From Tepidimonas ignava (GTDB taxonomy: Bacteria > Pseudomonadota > Gammaproteobacteria > Burkholderiales > Burkholderiaceae_C), in assembly GCF_004342625.1 (NCBI RefSeq), contig NZ_SMAH01000003.1:62001-126000 (forward strand): a stretch of DNA of 64,000 nt, read 5' to 3'. Below the pieces are notes generated by a model, which worked only from the letters and a program-made list of their open reading frames with translations, did not search any database and was not told the origin of the DNA. Each line of letters opens with the position of its first letter. The first letter of the stretch is position 1. This document shows, one piece after another, positions 8,739 to 20,178 of this stretch. Both the position numbers and the translations under genes were made by a program.

Positions 8739-10976
8739 ATGTCACCATCAACGTCGGCCAACCTGGGTACGTTGCCTGCGCCCCATCAAGCTGTGGTACC
8801 TTGGCGCCACCGCATCGGCGTCCAAGTCGCCCTGCTGCTGGCGGTAGCCGGGCTGATCCTCGTCATCGGTTTGGTCTGGTTCAGCGTCAGCATGTACCGC
8901 GACGAGCGGCAAGCACGCCTGGACGAGCTGGGCGAACGTATTGCCACGGTGGCCGCCGTCATCGAGCAGGTGGACGAATCCGGCAAGCGCAATGCGCAGC
9001 GCCTGTACGCCGAATTCGAGCAACTGGTGCCCAGCGTGGCGCTGTCGTGGTCGGAGGTGGATGGCAAGCGCACCCTCACCCTGTACGGGCAAGCGTTGGC
9101 AGGCGACTTCACGATGGTGGACCTGTTCGCGCAGCGCAGCGGCGGCGTGGCCACCATCTTCGAACGCGAAGGCGACGATTTCCGGCGCATCACCACCAGC
9201 CTGACCAAGGAAGACGGCAGCCGCGCGGTGGGCACGCTGCTGGGCAAGGACCACCCCGCCTACGCCGCCATGATGGCCGGCACCCGCTACGTCGGCCGCG
9301 CGGTGCTGTTCGGACGCAGCTACATGACGGTGTACCAGCCCATCAAGATCGACGGCCAGGTGGCCGGCATCCTGTTCGTGGGTTACGACCTCAACAACGA
9401 GCTGGGCGTACTGACCCGGCTGCTCAAGGCCATCAACCGGGATCGGCTGATCTTTGCCGCGTTGGATATCTCGCAGGGTGCGCGGGCAGGCCAATGGTAC
9501 GGGCGTGACCTGCCCAAACTTGGCGCGGACGACGCGCTGCTGCAGCGGTTGCGCGAAGCCACCCAACAGGGCCAAACCGACGGCGTGCTGGAGGTGGCCG
9601 ACCTTCAGGGGCTTGAAGGGTCAGGGCCGGTCAATCTGGTGTGGCGGCACTTCCCAGCCTGGCACTGGGTGGTGCTGGCCGCCGAGCGGGATGCCGAGAC
9701 AACCCGCGCATCGCGTGACGACATGCTTCATTTGTGGAGCCTGGTGGCGTTCAGCGGGGCGGTGGTGGCCGTGCTGTTGGCCTGGTTTGTGCGCACACGG
9801 CTGATGCGCCCGCTGCACAGCGTGGTGGCCGCCCTGGGCGCGTTGGCGCAGGGGCGGCTGTCGGTGGCCATACCGGCAGGGGGCCGCGACGAGTTTGGCG
9901 TTCTGATGCGGGCCACGGAGGCGATGCGCCGCACCTGGCTGGACGTGGTGCAGCGCGTGCACCAGGCCAGCACGGGGGTGGCCAACGGCGCCATCGAGAT
10001 CGCGCAAGGCAATCAGGATCTGTCCGAGCGCACCGAGCGCGCTGCGGCCAGCCTGGAGCAAACCACCGCCAGCCTGGCCAGCCTGACCGACGCCGTGCGC
10101 CAGGGTGCCGACACCGCGCGCACGGCCAACCAACTGGCGATGCAGGCCGCCGAAAGCGCGCGCACCGGCGGACACGAGGTGCAGCAGGCCGTGGCCTCGA
10201 TGCAGGCCATTGAGGCCAGCAGCCAGCGCATCGCCGACATCACCAGCGTCATCGACAGCATCGCGTTCCAGACCAACATCCTGGCGCTCAACGCCGCCGT
10301 CGAAGCCGCCCGCGCCGGCGAAGCGGGCCGGGGCTTTGCCGTCGTGGCCGGCGAGGTGCGCAGCCTGGCCCAGCGCAGCGCCGAAGCGGCGCGGCAAATC
10401 AAAGCATTGATCGAAGAAAGCGTGACCGCCGTGCGCAACGGCAGCCAGCAGGTGCAGCATTCCGGCGCCACCATCGCCGAGGTCGTGCAGTCCATCCAAC
10501 GCGTGGCCGACCTGATCGGCGAGGTCAGCGCCTCCACCGCCGAACAAAGCGACAACATCGCCCAGGTCAACGCCGCCATGGGCCAACTCGACCAGATGAC
10601 CCAGCAAAACGCCGCGCTGGTCGAGCAAGCCTCGGCCGCCGCGGCCAGCTTGCAGCAGCAGGCGCAAGCCCTGCTGCAAGCCTTGCAAGCGTTCGACGTC
10701 GCCGCGCAGGCGGCCTCCGCCGCGCTGCCGATGGCCGGAGCCGGTCCAGCCACATCGTCGCCCCCGGCGCCCTCCCACACCTCGGCCCCGGCGCCCAAGC
10801 CAGCAGCGTCGAAACCCCTGCGGCTGGTGCAGCCCGCGCCGCGCCACCACGGCGCCCCTTCGAGCGCGCCAGCCTCACCGACGCCCTCCGCACAACCCTC
10901 GACGCCGCCCGCGCGCTCGGCGCCGGGGGGCCAACCGTCGGCCAACGCCAGCGACGACGACTGGGAAACCTTCTGA
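8739..10976 (+). CDS. Methyl-accepting chemotaxis protein with periplasmic Cache domain
   Basis: Transmembrane chemoreceptor of 745 residues. Order: TM1 (about 28-50), a large periplasmic region resembling Cache_3-Cache_2, TM2 (about 331-352), HAMP, then the cytoplasmic signalling domain with the conserved hairpin tip around [19 protein letters not shown]. The tail is a long Ala/Pro/Ser-rich linker ending in DDWETF, which matches the C-terminal pentapeptide that tethers CheR/CheB in other receptors. The ATG at 8739 has a strong AGAGGAG at 8724-8730 and is preferred over the longer frame from 8625. No chemotaxis operon is adjacent, so it is a stand-alone receptor; the ligand is unknown. Confidence 0.93.
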   Translation: MSPSTSANLGTLPAPHQAVVPWRHRIGVQVALLLAVAGLILVIGLVWFSVSMYRDERQARLDELGERIATVAAVIEQVDESGKRNAQRLYAEFEQLVPSVALSWSEVDGKRTLTLYGQALAGDFTMVDLFAQRSGGVATIFEREGDDFRRITTSLTKEDGSRAVGTLLGKDHPAYAAMMAGTRYVGRAVLFGRSYMTVYQPIKIDGQVAGILFVGYDLNNELGVLTRLLKAINRDRLIFAALDISQGARAGQWYGRDLPKLGADDALLQRLREATQQGQTDGVLEVADLQGLEGSGPVNLVWRHFPAWHWVVLAAERDAETTRASRDDMLHLWSLVAFSGAVVAVLLAWFVRTRLMRPLHSVVAALGALAQGRLSVAIPAGGRDEFGVLMRATEAMRRTWLDVVQRVHQASTGVANGAIEIAQGNQDLSERTERAAASLEQTTASLASLTDAVRQGADTARTANQLAMQAAESARTGGHEVQQAVASMQAIEASSQRIADITSVIDSIAFQTNILALNAAVEAARAGEAGRGFAVVAGEVRSLAQRSAEAARQIKALIEESVTAVRNGSQQVQHSGATIAEVVQSIQRVADLIGEVSASTAEQSDNIAQVNAAMGQLDQMTQQNAALVEQASAAAASLQQQAQALLQALQAFDVAAQAASAALPMAGAGPATSSPPAPSHTSAPAPKPAASKPLRLVQPAPRHHGAPSSAPASPTPSAQPSTPPARSAPGGQPSANASDDDWETF

Positions 10977-11020
10977 CGGGGCACAGCCGCCGGGGCACCC
11001 CAACGCCCCACCAACGAGCA

Positions 11021-11048
11021 AGGGCTGGCGGGTTGCCCCGCCAGCCCT
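11021..11048. terminator. Hairpin between convergent mcp and icd genes
   Basis: A perfect 12-bp stem (AGGGCTGGCGGG pairing with CCCGCCAGCCCT) with a TTGC loop lies midway between the two stop codons. The T-run is poor on both strands, but the stability and position fit a shared bidirectional terminator. Confidence 0.6.
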
Positions 11049-11105
11049 GGTTGTGGGATCAGCGCCGCCACAGCCCGCGGGGCGAAGCCCCGCCGCGGCC
11101 TGGGC

Positions 11106-12359
<1,254 letters not shown>

Positions 12360-12466
12360 GGGGACAGGGTCTCCGAGGGTCTGCTGCGGGCCACCGCGGC
12401 TCTTGGCCACGGTGGAGGTATGCCAAAATTCTAGCGACAAAACCGTTACGAACCTGACAGCTTGCC

Positions 12467-12967
12467 ATGCCTCGCGCAACCCCCTCGTCGTCGTGGCGCC
12501 GCGTGCAGCGCCGTGGCTTGGTCGCCGCTGCGGCCGCCTGGGCGGTGGCGAGCGCGTGCGCGCAGGGTGTGGCCGAGGCCCCTCAGCGCGATTTGCCGCG
12601 CGTGACGCTGCGCGCTGGCATGCACCTGATCCACGCGCAAGTGGCCGCCACGCACGCGCAACGCGCCACCGGCCTGATGTGGCGGCGCGAGCTCGGCCCC
12701 AACGAAGGCATGCTGTTTGTGTTCGAGGCGCCGGCGGTGCAGTGCTTCTGGATGAAAAACACCTACGTGCCCTTGACGGCCGCCTTCGTCGCCGACGATG
12801 GCCGCATCGTCAACCTGGCCGACATGCGCCCGCTGGACGAAACCAGCCACTGCTCCAACGAGCCGGTGCGCTACGTGCTGGAAATGGCGCAGGGTTGGTT
12901 CCGCCAGCGCGGCATCGGGCCCGGCTTTCGGCTGGCCGGGCCGCCGTTTCAGGCGCCGCAGCGCTGA
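12467..12967 (+). CDS. DUF192 family exported protein
   Basis: Product of 166 residues with an N-terminal basic and Ala-rich signal sequence (about 1-32, with a likely cut after ACAQG), followed by one DUF192 domain. The family signature is visible: [21 protein letters not shown], then [10 protein letters not shown] and a VLEMAQGWF helix near the end. DUF192 proteins are small periplasmic or secreted proteins of unknown function; no enzymatic role can be given. It is divergent from icd with a 107-base gap that must hold both promoters, and convergent to sodB. Confidence 0.9.
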   Translation: MPRATPSSSWRRVQRRGLVAAAAAWAVASACAQGVAEAPQRDLPRVTLRAGMHLIHAQVAATHAQRATGLMWRRELGPNEGMLFVFEAPAVQCFWMKNTYVPLTAAFVADDGRIVNLADMRPLDETSHCSNEPVRYVLEMAQGWFRQRGIGPGFRLAGPPFQAPQR

Positions 12968-12992
12968 CGGCGCGGCGCCCAAGCCTTGCGGG

Positions 12993-13583
12993 TCACCCCG
13001 CGAAATTGGCCTGCACAAACTCCCAGTTGACCAGTTTGTCGAGGAAGGTTTCGACAAACTTTTGCCGCAGGTTGCGGTAGTCGATGTAGTAGGCGTGCTC
13101 CCACACGTCCACGGTCAGCAGCGGCTTGTCGCCGGTGGTCAGCGGCGTGCCGGCCGCGCCCATGTTGACGATGTCCAGGCTGCCATCGGGCTTTTGGACC
13201 AGCCACGTCCAGCCGGACCCGAAGTTGCCCACGGCGCTCTTGACAAACGCCTCGCGGAACGCGGCGTAGCTGCCCCATTTGGCGCGGATGGCGTCGGCCA
13301 ACGCGCCGGTGGGCTCACCACCGCCGTTGGGCTTCATGCAGTTCCAGAAGAACGTGTGGTTCCAGACCTGCGCGGCGTTGTTGTAGATCGGGCCGGGGTT
13401 GGGCGCCTTGCGAACGATGTCCTCCAGCGACATCGATTCGAACTCGGTGCCCTTTTGCAGGTTGTTGAGGTTGACCACGTAGGCGTTGTGGTGCTTGCCG
13501 TGGTGGTACTCCAGCGTTTCCTTGGAGTAGTACGGCTCCAGCGCGTCGATGGCAAACGGCAGCGGCGGCAGTGTGTGTTCCAT
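12993..13583 (-). CDS. sodB: Superoxide dismutase, Fe/Mn family
   Basis: Cytoplasmic enzyme that dismutates superoxide. The 196-residue product has the standard N-terminal helical hairpin with metal ligand His in HHGKHHNAYV, the second His in WNHTFFW, and the C-terminal DVWEHAYYIDYRN motif carrying the Asp and His ligands. Iron rather than manganese is inferred from resemblance to SodB; the sequence alone cannot settle it. The start at 13583 (MEHTLPPLP) has a GAGGAACG Shine-Dalgarno; the open frame 25 codons upstream is leader. A GTTAC inverted repeat lies in the leader near the presumed transcription start. Confidence 0.96.
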   Translation of the reverse strand: MEHTLPPLPFAIDALEPYYSKETLEYHHGKHHNAYVVNLNNLQKGTEFESMSLEDIVRKAPNPGPIYNNAAQVWNHTFFWNCMKPNGGGEPTGALADAIRAKWGSYAAFREAFVKSAVGNFGSGWTWLVQKPDGSLDIVNMGAAGTPLTTGDKPLLTVDVWEHAYYIDYRNLRQKFVETFLDKLVNWEFVQANFAG

Positions 13584-13604
13584 GGTCGTTCCTCGCTCGT
13601 GACG

Positions 13605-13620
13605 GTTACAAAAGGGTAAC
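13605..13620. promoter_or_regulatory. GTTAC-N6-GTAAC inverted repeat in sodB leader
   Basis: GTTAC (13605-13609) and GTAAC (13616-13620) are separated by AAAAGG. The repeat sits between the sodB -10 candidate and its ribosome binding site, where an operator could block transcription. The binding protein is unknown. Confidence 0.35.
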
Positions 13621-13628
13621 GGGCAAAC

Positions 13629-13634
13629 ATTGTA
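13629..13634 (-). promoter_or_regulatory. sodB -10 candidate
   Basis: TACAAT on the minus strand lies 45 bases upstream of the sodB ATG. It matches the -10 consensus in five of six positions. The -35 region is not obvious. Confidence 0.4.
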
Positions 13635-13673
13635 GGCAAGGCCGGCGAGTCCACGCACCCCGTGGGGCCACGC

Positions 13674-15053
13674 TCAGGGCGCGTCGGCAGCGCCATCCAC
13701 GTGCTGCTCCACCCGCGCCGCCAGCGCCCCGCGCGCCAGCCGCACGCGCACCCGCGCCCCCAGCGGGGCCTGGGTTGCGTCCAGCAGCACGCGGCCGTCC
13801 GGTCCGGTGACCAGCGCATAACCCCGCTGCAACACCCGCTGCGGGTCCAGCAGCGCCAGTTGCGCCTGCCAGCGCTGCAGCCGCTGGGTGTGTTGGTGCA
13901 GCAGCGCGTCCACGGCGCGGGGCAGGCGCCGCTGCTGCGCCAGCCATTGCTGGCGCGCCACCGCCAGGCGCGTCGCCGGCAACGCGGGCAGCCGCGCCGC
14001 CGAGGTGCGCAAGCGTTCGTGCTGCCGTTGCAGCGCACGCTGCACGGCACGCTGGGCGCGGTGCTGCACCGCCTGCAGCCACTGGCGCTGTTGCGCCAGC
14101 CGCTGCGACGGCCGCCCGATGCGCAGCGCCAAGCGGTCCACACGCTGCGCCTGGGTGTCCAGATGGCGGCGCACCGCGTCGCGCAAGCGCTCACGCTGCT
14201 GCGCCCAGCGTTGCAGCAGGTCGGCGCGCGCCGGCGCGCACAGCTCGGCCGCGGCGGTGGGCGTCGGCGCACGCACGTCGGCGGCAAAGTCGGCCAGCGT
14301 CACGTCGGTCTCGTGCCCCACACCGCACACCACCGGCATCGGCGCGCGCACGATGGTGCGCACCAACTCGGGGTCGTTGAAGGCCCACAGGTCTTCCAAC
14401 GAGCCACCCCCACGCACCAGCAGCACCACCTGCGGGGCGCCGCAGGCCACAAAATCGGCGTAGGCGCGCTGCAGCGCCGCGCACAGTTGCGCCGGCGCCT
14501 GGGGCCCCTGCACCGCAGCCGGGTACAGGCGCACCGGCAGGTGCGGCGCACGGCGCGCCAGCGTGGTGGCGACGTCGCGCAAGGCGGCCGCGTCCAGCGA
14601 CGTGACCACGCCCAGGCTTTCCGGGTACGGCGGCAGTGGACGCTTGCGCGCGCTGTCGAACAACCCTTCGGCCGCCAGCGCCGCCTTCAGGCGCACAAAC
14701 TGTTCGTACAAAGCGCCTTGCCCGGCCAGCTGCACCCGCTCGACGATGAGCTGCAAATCCCCGCGCGGCGCGTACACGTCGAGCCGCCCCAGCAGGCGCA
14801 CGCGCAAACCGTCGCGCAGCGTCACGGCGCTGGCCTGCGCGACGCGCCGAAACAGCGCGCAGCGCAGTTGGCCCTGCTCGTCTTTGAGCGTGAAATACAC
14901 GTGCCCGCTGCTGGCTTGCGTGCAGCCGGCCACCTCCCCTTCGACCTGGACGGGGTTGAAGCGCGCCCGCAGCGCGTCGGCCAGCGCGGCCACCAGCGCA
15001 CCGACCGTCCACACCGGCGCGTCGGCGGGGTCCGTGTAGGTCGAAAGCGGCAT
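13674..15053 (-). CDS. xseA: Exodeoxyribonuclease VII large subunit
   Basis: Catalytic subunit of ExoVII, which degrades single-stranded DNA to oligonucleotides in both directions. The 459-residue product begins with the OB-fold N-domain (WTVGALVAALADALRARF, VEGEV), followed by the catalytic core containing GVVTS, RGGGSLEDLW, DEFTVLQ-like GHETDVTLADF, then a long Arg/Gln-rich coiled coil (about 290-400) and a short C-terminal segment with GYALV. The ATG at 15053 is chosen; a GTG four codons upstream is possible. The small subunit xseB is not in the window. The start region is divergent from exbB. Confidence 0.95.
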   Translation of the reverse strand: MPLSTYTDPADAPVWTVGALVAALADALRARFNPVQVEGEVAGCTQASSGHVYFTLKDEQGQLRCALFRRVAQASAVTLRDGLRVRLLGRLDVYAPRGDLQLIVERVQLAGQGALYEQFVRLKAALAAEGLFDSARKRPLPPYPESLGVVTSLDAAALRDVATTLARRAPHLPVRLYPAAVQGPQAPAQLCAALQRAYADFVACGAPQVVLLVRGGGSLEDLWAFNDPELVRTIVRAPMPVVCGVGHETDVTLADFAADVRAPTPTAAAELCAPARADLLQRWAQQRERLRDAVRRHLDTQAQRVDRLALRIGRPSQRLAQQRQWLQAVQHRAQRAVQRALQRQHERLRTSAARLPALPATRLAVARQQWLAQQRRLPRAVDALLHQHTQRLQRWQAQLALLDPQRVLQRGYALVTGPDGRVLLDATQAPLGARVRVRLARGALAARVEQHVDGAADAP

Positions 15054-15119
15054 GGTCGAGGTCACATCAACGCGGGCGGTGCCGTGGCCCGATGAACACG
15101 CACGGCAGCAGGTGTCGGT

Positions 15120-15125
15120 GATAAT
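15120..15125 (+). promoter_or_regulatory. exbB operon -10 candidate
   Basis: GATAAT preceded by TG in an extended -10-like arrangement (GGTGATAAT) lies about 46 bases before the exbB TTG start. No good -35 was seen. It would drive the exbB-exbD-lpxK-kdsB run. Confidence 0.4.
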
Positions 15126-15165
15126 GCGCCACCGTCACTCCCCGCACGTGGAGAGGAGGATAGCG

Positions 15166-15801
15166 TTGCTGTCGATCATACAGGCCGCCGGTTGGCCCAT
15201 CGGGTTTTTGATCGCGTGCTCGGTCATAGGGCTGGCGCTGATTCTGGAGCGCGCCTGGAGCCTGCGGCGCGCGCGCGTCGCCCCCGCGGGCTTGCTGGAC
15301 GAGGCCATCACCGCGTCGCGCCACGGCGTGCCGCCGCTCAACGTCATCGAGCAGCTTGCCCAGCACTCGCTGCTGGGCGAGGTGCTGGCCGCGGGCCTGC
15401 TGGCGCTGCACCACCACCCACAGGCCACGCAAGCCGAGCTGCGCGCCGCGCTGGAAGGCGCCGGCCGCCGCGCCGCGGCCCGCCTGCAGCGCTACCTCGG
15501 CGCGCTGGCCACGGTGGCCTCGGCCGCGCCGTTGTTGGGTCTGCTGGGCACGGTCATCGGCATGATTGAAATTTTTGGCTCGCAAGCCGGCCCGGGCGGT
15601 TTGCTGCCCGGTGGCGGCAACCCGGCGCAACTGGCGCACGGCATCTCGGTGGCGCTGTACAACACCGCCTTTGGTCTGATCATCGCGGTGCCGGCGCTCA
15701 TTTTTTGGCGCATCTACCGTGCGCGCGCCGACGCGCTGCTGCTGGAGCTGGAGCTGGCCGCCGAGCGCTTCGTGCACCACCTGCTGACGCTGCGCCGCTG
15801 A
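15166..15801 (+). CDS. exbB: MotA/TolQ/ExbB proton channel family protein
   Basis: Inner-membrane partner of ExbD that energises an outer-membrane or envelope process with the proton gradient. The 211-residue product has three predicted membrane segments: near the N-terminus (about 9-29), and two around 110-195 with the conserved TVASAAPLLGLLGTVIGMI and ISVALYNTAFGLIIAVPAL helices. The start decision is unusual: TTG at 15166 follows a perfect AGGAGG (15154-15159) with six bases between, and it yields the family's usual start LLSIIQAAGWPI; no ATG fits as well. exbD follows after 31 bases. No tonB is present in the window, so whether it serves TonB-type uptake or a Tol-like role is open. Confidence 0.9.
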   Translation: MLSIIQAAGWPIGFLIACSVIGLALILERAWSLRRARVAPAGLLDEAITASRHGVPPLNVIEQLAQHSLLGEVLAAGLLALHHHPQATQAELRAALEGAGRRAAARLQRYLGALATVASAAPLLGLLGTVIGMIEIFGSQAGPGGLLPGGGNPAQLAHGISVALYNTAFGLIIAVPALIFWRIYRARADALLLELELAAERFVHHLLTLRR

Positions 15802-15832
15802 GCAACCCGACCCGCCCTCCGGGAGTGCCACG

Positions 15833-16249
15833 ATGAACTTTCGCCACGGGGAACGCGACGAGCCGGAGATCAACCTGATCCCGTTCATCGACGTGCTGCT
15901 GGTGATCCTCATCTTTTTGATGTTGACCACCACCTTCAGCCAGGCCACGGCGCTGCAGGTCAACCTGCCGCAGGCCGACGCTGAGCCGCCCCCCCAGGTA
16001 CGCCGTGAAATCACCGTGGCCGTGGCCGCCGACGGGCGCGTGGCGGTGCAAGACAACGTGCTGCCCGAGCGCAGCGTGGCCGCGCTGGTGGCGGCGCTGC
16101 GCCGCGCGGCCGAAGCGACGCCTGAGCCGCTGCTGGTCATCCAGGCCGACGCCGCCGCCACCCACCAGGCCGTGGTGGACGTGCTGGACGCGGCGCGGCA
16201 AGCGGGCTTGGTGCAGATCACGTTTGCCACCCAGCGCAGCGGGCCGTGA
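15833..16249 (+). CDS. exbD: ExbD/TolR family biopolymer transport protein
   Basis: Single-pass inner-membrane protein of 138 residues that works with ExbB. It has a short cytoplasmic N-terminus, one membrane helix (about 17-37) carrying the essential Asp in FIDVLLVILIFLMLTTTF, and a periplasmic domain typical of ExbD/TolR. The start ATG at 15833 has a CGGGAG-type ribosome site. Its stop codon overlaps the lpxK start in TGATG, suggesting translational coupling. The ExbB/ExbD pair before lpxK is a known arrangement in betaproteobacteria, so an envelope role linked to lipid A is possible but not shown. Confidence 0.92.
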   Translation: MNFRHGERDEPEINLIPFIDVLLVILIFLMLTTTFSQATALQVNLPQADAEPPPQVRREITVAVAADGRVAVQDNVLPERSVAALVAALRRAAEATPEPLLVIQADAAATHQAVVDVLDAARQAGLVQITFATQRSGP

Positions 16250-17319
16250 TGGCGGCCATCGATTGGACGCGGCTGTGGCAGCGCCGCACGGCTGCGGCGG
16301 TGGGCTTGTACCCGCTGGCGCTGCTGTACGCGGCGCTGCTGGGGGTGCGGCGCGGGCTATGGCGCCTCGGATGGCGGCGGCCGTGGCGCGCGCCGGTGCC
16401 GGTGTTGGTGGTGGGCAATGTCGTCGCCGGCGGCGCTGGCAAAACCCCCACGACCGCGGCGCTGGTGCAACACCTGCGTCGGCGCGGCCGCCACCCCGGT
16501 ATCGTGGCGCGCGGCTACGGTGCGCCCGCGGCCGACGGCAGCGCGCGGCTGGTGGCCGACGACCCCGACCCGGCGCGTTGCGGCGACGAGCCGGTGCTGC
16601 TGGCGCGCGCCACCGGCGTGCCGGTCGCGGTGGGGCGCGACCGCGTGGCCGCGGTGCGGCGGTTGCTGCAGCGCCACCCGGAGGTGGACATCGTCGTGGC
16701 CGACGACGGCTTGCAACACTGGCGCCTGGCCGCCGACGCGGCGCTGGTGGTGTTCGACGCACGGGACGTGGGCAACGGCTGGCTGCTGCCCGCCGGGCCG
16801 TTGCGCGAACCGTGGCCGCTGCGCCGCGCGCCCGCGCCCACCGTGTGGGTGCTGCGCACCGAGCCGGCCAGCCATCCCCCGGCGGCGCACCCCTACCCCG
16901 AATTCGCCGCCCAGCGGCGGCTGGCGCCTGAAACGGTGGCGCTGGATGGCACGCGTCGACCGATGGCGCATTGGCGCAGCACGCCCGAAGCGATCGGGGC
17001 GCTGGCGGGCATCGCCCGCCCCGCGGCGTTTTTCGCGGCGTTGCAGGCGCAGGGCGTGCCGCTGGCGGCCACCGTGCCACTGGCGGACCACGCCCCGACC
17101 GCGCAGTTGCGCGCGGCCTTGCACGCCGCGGTGACCGCGGGCGGGCCGCGCCAGTGGCTGTGCACCGAAAAAGACGCCATCAAACTGCGCCCCGCCGACC
17201 TGCCCGAGGGCGTCGGCGTATGGGCCGTGCCGCTGGAGGTGGTCCCCTCGGCCGCATGGCTCGACGCCCTCGACGCCTGGCTGGCCACGGCGGGCCAACC
17301 GCGCCCGCGCGCGCTATGA
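16249..17319 (+). CDS. lpxK: Tetraacyldisaccharide 4'-kinase
   Basis: Inner-membrane-associated kinase that phosphorylates the 4' position of the lipid A disaccharide precursor. The 356-residue product has an N-terminal hydrophobic helix ([16 protein letters not shown]) and a P-loop [15 protein letters not shown], then ARGYG and the DDGLQHW motif characteristic of LpxK. The start ATG at 16249 overlaps the exbD stop by one base; a GTG directly before it is possible. Its own stop overlaps an ATG of the downstream small gene (ATGATG), so the run is tightly coupled. Confidence 0.95.
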   Translation: MAAIDWTRLWQRRTAAAVGLYPLALLYAALLGVRRGLWRLGWRRPWRAPVPVLVVGNVVAGGAGKTPTTAALVQHLRRRGRHPGIVARGYGAPAADGSARLVADDPDPARCGDEPVLLARATGVPVAVGRDRVAAVRRLLQRHPEVDIVVADDGLQHWRLAADAALVVFDARDVGNGWLLPAGPLREPWPLRRAPAPTVWVLRTEPASHPPAAHPYPEFAAQRRLAPETVALDGTRRPMAHWRSTPEAIGALAGIARPAAFFAALQAQGVPLAATVPLADHAPTAQLRAALHAAVTAGGPRQWLCTEKDAIKLRPADLPEGVGVWAVPLEVVPSAAWLDALDAWLATAGQPRPRAL

Positions 17320-17327
17320 TGCCGAAC

Positions 17328-17552
17328 ATGGACCCCAAGCTGCTTGAGCTGCTGGTGTGCCCCGTGACCAAGGGCCCGCTGGTGTACGCGCGCGAAACCG
17401 GCGAACTCGTCTCGCGCGGCGCGCGCCTGGCCTACCCTATCCGCGACGGCATCCCCATCCTGCTGGAAAACGAAGCCCGCGCGCTGGACGAAGCCGAATT
17501 GGATCGCCTCGCCCCGCCGCGCCCCAGCGCACCGCCCGCTGCCAGCGCATGA
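17328..17552 (+). CDS. Trm112 family small protein (UPF0434, YcaR-like)
   Basis: Product of 74 residues from the ATG at 17328, beginning [18 protein letters not shown] as in the family. The domain resembles Trm112, a zinc-ribbon-like fold, but only one Cys is visible in this copy, so metal binding is unlikely. The upstream ATGs at 17316 and 17319 overlap the lpxK stop and would add three or four residues. The lpxK-ycaR-kdsB order is the same as in Escherichia coli. Function is unknown. Its stop overlaps the kdsB start in ATGA. Confidence 0.88.
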   Translation: MDPKLLELLVCPVTKGPLVYARETGELVSRGARLAYPIRDGIPILLENEARALDEAELDRLAPPRPSAPPAASA

Positions 17553-18346
17553 CGCCGCCGCCCTTTCACGCCCTGATCCCGGCACGGCGTGCCTCCACCC
17601 GCCTGCCCGACAAGCCACTGGCCGACATCGGCGGCGCCCCCATGGTCGTGCGCGTGGCCGAACGCGCACGCGCCAGTGGCGCGCTCAGTTGCACCGTCGC
17701 CACCGACGACGCCGCCATCGTTGAAGCCTGCACCCGCGCCGGCGTCGATGCGCTGCTGACCCGCCCCGACCACCCCAGCGGCAGCGACCGCCTGGCCGAA
17801 GCGGTGGCGCGGCTGGGCCTGCCCGACGACGCGATCGTCGTCAACGTCCAAGGCGATGAGCCGCTCATCGACCCTGCGCTGTTGCAAGCCGTGGCGCAGC
17901 GGTTGCATGACCGTCCGGACTGCGCGATGGCCACCGCCGCGCACCCGCTGAGCGACGCGGCCGAGTTGTTCAACCCCAACGTGGTCAAGGTCGTGCTGGA
18001 CGCGCGCGAGACGGCGCTGCTGTTCAGCCGCGCCCCCATCCCCTGGTGGCGCGATGCGCCGCGCCACGACGACGCGTTGGACCTGTGCGCTTGGCCCGCC
18101 GGGTTGCGTCCGCTGCGCCACATCGGGCTGTACGCCTACCGGGCCGGGTTTTTGCGCACCTTCCCGACCCTGCCGCCGGCGCCGCTGGAGCAGTGCGAAG
18201 CGCTGGAGCAGCTGCGTGTGCTGTGGCACGGCCAGCGCATCGCGGTGCACATCACACCCGAAGCCCCTGGCCCCGGGGTGGACACCCCCGACGACCTGGC
18301 CCGCGTGCGTGCCTTGTGGGCGGCGCGGCACGCGGCGCGCCGATAA
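17549..18346 (+). CDS. kdsB: 3-deoxy-manno-octulosonate cytidylyltransferase
   Basis: Cytoplasmic enzyme that activates KDO as CMP-KDO for the lipopolysaccharide core. The 265-residue product carries the nucleotidyltransferase signature [16 protein letters not shown] at the N-terminus, the [10 protein letters not shown] metal-binding segment and the [12 protein letters not shown] stretch. The ATG at 17549 overlaps the upstream stop (ATGA). It closes the coupled lpxK-Trm112-kdsB block, so KDO activation and lipid A phosphorylation are co-expressed. Confidence 0.96.
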   Translation: MTPPPFHALIPARRASTRLPDKPLADIGGAPMVVRVAERARASGALSCTVATDDAAIVEACTRAGVDALLTRPDHPSGSDRLAEAVARLGLPDDAIVVNVQGDEPLIDPALLQAVAQRLHDRPDCAMATAAHPLSDAAELFNPNVVKVVLDARETALLFSRAPIPWWRDAPRHDDALDLCAWPAGLRPLRHIGLYAYRAGFLRTFPTLPPAPLEQCEALEQLRVLWHGQRIAVHITPEAPGPGVDTPDDLARVRALWAARHAARR

Positions 18347-18395
18347 CCCCGGCCGGTATGGCGGCCGCTGTAAGCCTGTGTCGGGCAGCGCATGC

Positions 18396-18401
18396 TATTC
18401 T
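18396..18401 (+). promoter_or_regulatory. adk extended -10 candidate
   Basis: TATTCT preceded by TGC forms an extended -10 (TGCTATTCT) in the 143-base gap between kdsB and adk. It implies a leader of about 80 bases. No convincing -35 is present. Confidence 0.45.
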
Positions 18402-18432
18402 TGCGCGCTGGCGGCCAGCGCACCCAGCCTGA

Positions 18433-20174
<1,742 letters not shown>

Positions 20175-20178
20175 GCGG

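Noticed and set aside
12420-12466. Promoter elements in the icd/DUF192 divergent gap
   Set aside because: TAGAAT-like and other AT-rich words exist, but no -35/-10 pair with acceptable spacing could be chosen on either strand.
13662-15095. A 477-codon open frame antisense to xseA
   Set aside because: Pure mirror frame; xseA has the expected motifs and length.
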